From NCBI GenBank assembly GCA_900752445.1, contig CAADVN010000193.1, forward strand, positions 1 through 25,554: DNA of 25,554 nt. The letters are read 5' to 3'. The DNA comes from an uncultured Oscillospiraceae bacterium. Lineage in GTDB: Bacteria > Bacillota > Clostridia > Oscillospirales > Oscillospiraceae. The position numbers and the translations under genes are program-made. This document shows, one piece after another, positions 23,253 to 25,554 of the stretch. The notes beneath the pieces were generated by a model. The model was not told where the DNA came from and did not search any database. It saw nothing but the letters and a program-made list of their open reading frames with translations. Each line of letters begins with the position of its first letter. Position 1 is the stretch's first letter.

Positions 23253-24164
23253 ATGAACCTCTATCACCTCAGGTATTTCGTAAAATTGGCACATACCCGT
23301 CATTACACACGCGCGGCGGAGGAACTGTGCATAACGCAGCCCAGCCTCAGTCATGCAATGACGCAGCTTGAGGCAGAGCTTGGCCTGCCTTTGTTCGAGC
23401 GGACAGGGAGGAATACAACGCTTACGCGTTTCGGCGAAGAATTCCTCGAGACGGCGGAGCGTACGCTATCGGTGCTCGACTCAGGCGTGGATGTGCTGCG
23501 CCGTGAGGCGAGGGGAGAGGGCCTCATACGCCTGGGTTTCCTGCGTACGCTGGGCGTGGAATTCATCCCCGCTCTGGCGCGAGGCTTCCTGGAAAAGAAT
23601 CCCGGGCGGGACATACAGTTCACTTTTTCCACCGGCGCGGGCCTCACAGGGGACCTGCTGCAGGGGCTCTCAGAGAGGCGGTATGACCTCGTTTTTGCCT
23701 CAAAACCGGCGGATAGTGCCGCATTTGACGCCGTTGCTGTCACAAATCAGGACATTGTTTTGGTGGTCCCGCGCGGGCACCCGCTCGCCAGGCGCCACAG
23801 CGTCGATCTCGCCGATACGCTGCCGTATCCGCATGTGTTTTTTTCGCACGGCTCCGGCATGCGCGTGGTGGTCGATGAACTCTTTGAGCGGGTCGGCGCG
23901 AAGCCTGAGATAGCTTATGAGACAGCAGAGGACCAGGTGGTGGCCGGCCTCATCGCCCGCGGCTTCGGCATAGGCGTAGTACCCTACATGGAGCTCCTGC
24001 TGCGCCTGGATGTGAAGTTACTGCAAATAGCCAGGCCCGAATGGGAGCGCAACTTCTACATGATCTCTCAGCATGGCGCCTACCTATCTCCGGCGGTGGC
24101 CAATTTCCGCCGCTACGTCCTGGACAGCTGCTCCGATTATGTTGGACAAAACGCTAAAAAATAA
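23253..24164 (+). CDS. LysR-family regulator, divergent to the shikimate-type operon
   Basis: 303 aa. ATG 23253 begins MNLYHLRYFVKLAHTRHYTR, a standard LysR start; the frame open from 23208 overlaps the LysR box and is rejected. The HTH (RAAEELCITQPSLSHAMTQL) is followed by a linker helix and the effector domain from about residue 90 (LIRLGFLRTLGVEFIP), with RYDLVFASKP and IARGFGIGVVPYME in the second lobe. Divergent position and T-N11-A boxes between the genes are the usual sign that it activates the operon when it binds an operon substrate or intermediate. A LysR protein (QuiR) controls shikimate/quinate genes in Listeria, so the arrangement has a precedent. Whether this is an orthologue is unknown. 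Confidence 0.93.
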   Translation: MNLYHLRYFVKLAHTRHYTRAAEELCITQPSLSHAMTQLEAELGLPLFERTGRNTTLTRFGEEFLETAERTLSVLDSGVDVLRREARGEGLIRLGFLRTLGVEFIPALARGFLEKNPGRDIQFTFSTGAGLTGDLLQGLSERRYDLVFASKPADSAAFDAVAVTNQDIVLVVPRGHPLARRHSVDLADTLPYPHVFFSHGSGMRVVVDELFERVGAKPEIAYETAEDQVVAGLIARGFGIGVVPYMELLLRLDVKLLQIARPEWERNFYMISQHGAYLSPAVANFRRYVLDSCSDYVGQNAKK

Positions 24165-24191
24165 CGTCGTGAATTTGACAACATATTTGAC

Positions 24192-24209
24192 ATCTATTTA
24201 ACTATAGAT
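24192..24209. other. ATCTAT-N6-ATAGAT palindrome downstream of lysR
   Basis: A perfect 6-bp inverted repeat around TTAACT, preceded by two TTGACA hexamers (24175-24180 and 24187-24192). It uses the same ATAGAT word as the LysR boxes but with arms in the opposite order, so it may be another protein's site, a small hairpin or chance. Confidence 0.4.
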
Positions 24210-24226
24210 AATTTGCATAGTAAGTC

Positions 24227-24258
24227 AGCTGCCATAAACGGCAAAGCATACGGCAGCT
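24227..24258 (+). terminator. Weak hairpin after lysR
   Basis: AGCTGCC (24227-24233) pairs with GGCAGCT (24252-24258) across an 18-nt loop and is followed by TTGT. It may end the lysR transcript, but no strong T-run is present. The rest of 24165-24496 holds no gene I can support. Confidence 0.35.
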
Positions 24259-24370
24259 TTGTACGCACTAGCTCCAGGCCGCACTTTTAGACGGCAGGGA
24301 GGGACAGGCGCCCGGTCAGGCGGGCCTTGTGACCTGCAACGGCAGAGCATGCAGAGAAGCCGCGAAAAAT

Positions 24371-24400
24371 ATGACCATTTGCCTCTGCCGCATGTATAAA
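24371..24400 (+). promoter_or_regulatory. Candidate promoter of the RiPP precursor gene
   Basis: ATGACC (24371-24376), an 18-bp spacer and TATAAA (24395-24400), leaving a leader of about 90 nt before ATG 24497. The -35 is a four-of-six match. Confidence 0.4.
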
Positions 24401-24496
24401 ATTATGAACCCTGACAGGGACGGCTTGGTCATCAGCAGATCATATACGCGCTCCCGGACACGCGGGTTCAAATCATATTTTAATGGAGGCATGCAT

Positions 24497-24841
24497 ATGA
24501 AGACTTTGGAAGAACTGCTCGGAGAGGTCATTGCAAGTGAAGAGCTGAAGGCAGCATTCATTGCCGCGGCGAAGGAGAACAAGGTGGGCGAGTTTTTGAA
24601 GGCCCAAGGCTGCGAGGCAACTGAGGCGGAGGCTGTGGAGTTTTTGAAGGCGAAGCGGAACGCAGAGGGAGAGGTTGCCGACATGGAGTTGGAAGATGTA
24701 TCAGGCGGATGCAGCTCGTTTGAGGCCTGTTTGTCCGTGGTAACTCTGGGAACGGGGTGTGTGGCTTATGCCATAGCGAGCTCGCTTGAGGATAAGCCGA
24801 GCGAGGGCTGGGGCGACGGGCAGCTCATGTGCTATCATTAA
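24497..24841 (+). CDS. Nif11-like RiPP precursor peptide
   Basis: 114 aa from ATG 24497, which has GGAGG (24485-24489) 7 nt upstream; the open frame extends left without a credible start. Residues 1-71 look like a Nif11-type leader: an amphipathic, acidic, helix-rich sequence (TLEELLGEVIASEELKAAF, then EATEAEAVEFLKAK), closing with MELEDVSGG, a double-glycine site for a C39-peptidase transporter. The 43-residue core begins CSSFEACLSVV, has Cys at core positions 1, 7, 17 and 41 with several Ser/Thr, and ends GQLMCYH, so thioether or disulfide rings are possible. No lanthionine synthetase, radical SAM enzyme or peptidase-transporter gene occurs nearby, so the gene is an orphan within this window. 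It could also act unmodified. Class is confident, product type is not. Confidence 0.8.
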   Translation: MKTLEELLGEVIASEELKAAFIAAAKENKVGEFLKAQGCEATEAEAVEFLKAKRNAEGEVADMELEDVSGGCSSFEACLSVVTLGTGCVAYAIASSLEDKPSEGWGDGQLMCYH

Positions 24842-24950
24842 TGGCAAAGTCTGTGCTGTGTGACATTTTTAGGCGCAGCTGCCAAAAAAGGCGAATAAGA
24901 AAGTGCACGCCAATCGTGCGAACAGAACCAGTAAAAATGAACAGTGATAA

Positions 24951-24991
24951 AATACCCCTTGATGTAGTCTTTTCCTACATCAAGGGGTATT
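24951..24991. terminator. Perfect 17-bp hairpin downstream of the RiPP gene
   Basis: AATACCCCTTGATGTAG (24951-24967) and its exact complement (24975-24991) flank the loop TCTTTTC. GTTATT follows on the plus strand and TTATC after the stem on the minus strand, so it may end transcripts in both directions. Such a long, flawless stem is more than a terminator needs. It could also be a processed small RNA or a mobile-repeat remnant. Confidence 0.6.
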
Positions 24992-25400
24992 GTTATTGGT
25001 CAGCGGGATCACACGCCACATTAAACGCTTCTGCCTAAGATTACGGCCATGTTGGTAGGGAGGAAAGCCCAGTGGTAAGTTGCAAAATACTACGGTTTTC
25101 CGGATAAACAGGTTGTAACAAAAGGGCTGCTTAAACGTGAATGAAGAAAAGAGCTCAAGTTGGGAACCGGGCTCCTTCCGCATCCCAAAGGACGCCCAAG
25201 GAAAGCCGCTGCGCCAAGAGACATTGTGGCTGAAAAGGCATATTAACTTCTACAGCCATGAACGTATCCAATTAAAGCCTGGAAAGACGGCGCTTGCGCA
25301 GCGCCTCTCCGCACAAATCTCAATATTTCCTGTAAGGGCTATTTTTTACTGCCCACACAAGGTAAGGCAGTTTAAACAGTCACGGCTTTTTCATATTCTG
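24992..25400. other. Stretch without a supportable gene
   Basis: About 400 bp, less GC-rich than the surrounding genes. One plus-strand frame (from GTG 25137 to about 25451) is open for 104 codons. However, it lacks a well-placed ribosome binding site, runs through the hairpin at 25401-25436 and shows no recognisable motif. An ACTGCC...GGCAGT dyad lies at about 25348-25371. It may be decayed coding sequence next to the RiPP gene. Confidence 0.5.
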
Positions 25401-25436
25401 CCCGGCGGGGCGCTTGTATATCCGCGTCCCGCCGGG
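25401..25436 (-). terminator. GC-rich hairpin after the right-edge gene
   Basis: CCCGGCGGG (25401-25409) pairs with CCCGCCGGG (25428-25436). It begins 11 nt beyond the stop of the minus-strand gene at 25448, the right place for its terminator, but no T-run follows on either strand. Confidence 0.5.
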
Positions 25437-25447
25437 CCGGTTTGTCG

Positions 25448-25554
25448 CTAATACAGGAAGCTCACATTTCCGTCCGTATACAGCCGGCATTTGCCCTCCA
25501 GGTGCGTCAGGCGGGCGGGCAGGGGCTGCGGGGTCAGCTCGCCGCGCAGGAGCC
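25448..25554 (-). CDS. Unidentified protein, C-terminal end (partial)
   Basis: Reading the minus strand from the window edge, one frame is open to TAG at 25450-25448 and gives 34 residues, starting LLRGELTPQPLP and ending GNVSFLY. Third-base GC preference fits the GC-rich coding style of this genome, and a hairpin follows the stop, so I take it as a real gene end. I do not recognise the family from so short a piece. It could be a RiPP-related or unrelated gene. Confidence 0.55.
   Translation of the reverse strand, partial: LLRGELTPQPLPARLTHLEGKCRLYTDGNVSFLY

Noticed and set aside
25137..25451. 104-codon open frame after the RiPP gene
   Set aside because: GTG start without a good ribosome binding site, no recognisable motif, and it runs into the hairpin and stop region of the minus-strand gene.
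1..25554. CRISPR arrays, rRNA, tRNA genes, insertion sequences and attachment sites
   Set aside because: I saw no spaced direct repeats, no rRNA or tRNA-like conserved segments and no transposase or integrase frames.

Overview
The window is high-GC chromosomal DNA of a spore-forming Clostridia-type Firmicute. The evidence is a partial SpoVAE gene at the left edge, strong AGGAGG ribosome binding sites, an SLH-anchored surface protein, and frequent ATA and AGG codons despite the GC-rich background. A gut Oscillospiraceae-like or Christensenellales-like anaerobe is a reasonable guess, but the sequence does not settle the taxon.

Layout, left to right. (1) 1-208: 3' end of spoVAE. (2) 679-4299: a secreted 1206-aa surface protein with a beta-helix of GGA[IM] repeats, a Cna-B-like domain and three C-terminal SLH domains. 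(3) 4440-14571: an alpha-glucoside utilisation locus. It holds a LacI-type regulator, an RDD membrane protein plus a 97-aa membrane protein, a GH65 disaccharide phosphorylase, an ABC importer (lipoprotein and two permeases, no ATPase), a GH13 oligo-1,6-glucosidase-like enzyme and beta-phosphoglucomutase. Four perfect AAAACGTTTT palindromes and one imperfect copy sit upstream of lacI, RDD, GH65 and the importer, which suggests one LacI regulon. (4) 14722-17141: single genes for a TudS-related protein, an inositol-monophosphatase-family protein (minus strand) and a PhzF-family isomerase. (5) 17295-23106, minus strand: a five-gene operon with two YdiB-like quinate/shikimate dehydrogenases, an MFS transporter, a xylose-isomerase-like TIM-barrel enzyme and a three-domain old-yellow-enzyme-type Fe-S flavoprotein. 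A divergent LysR gene (23253-24164) faces it across an intergenic region with tandem LysR boxes 21 bp apart. (6) 24497-24841: a Nif11-like RiPP precursor with a GG leader and a Cys-rich core, without maturation genes in view. After it come a perfect 17-bp stem hairpin, a stretch of mostly non-coding DNA, and the 3' end of a minus-strand gene.

How the genes fit together. In the sugar locus, alpha-glucosides enter through the ABC importer. GH13 cleaves (probably alpha-1,6) oligosaccharides, GH65 phosphorolyses a disaccharide to beta-glucose-1-phosphate and glucose, and PgmB converts the former to glucose-6-phosphate. In the LysR-linked operon, the combination of dehydrogenases, a lyase or isomerase, an ene-reductase and a transporter suggests uptake and anaerobic, possibly reductive, catabolism of shikimate, quinate or a related cyclohexane/cyclohexene carboxylate. 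That operon and the orphan RiPP precursor are the two most interesting parts. One anomaly: the importer lipoprotein gene has a good Shine-Dalgarno and an intact signal-peptide frame, but no usable start codon where one is expected.
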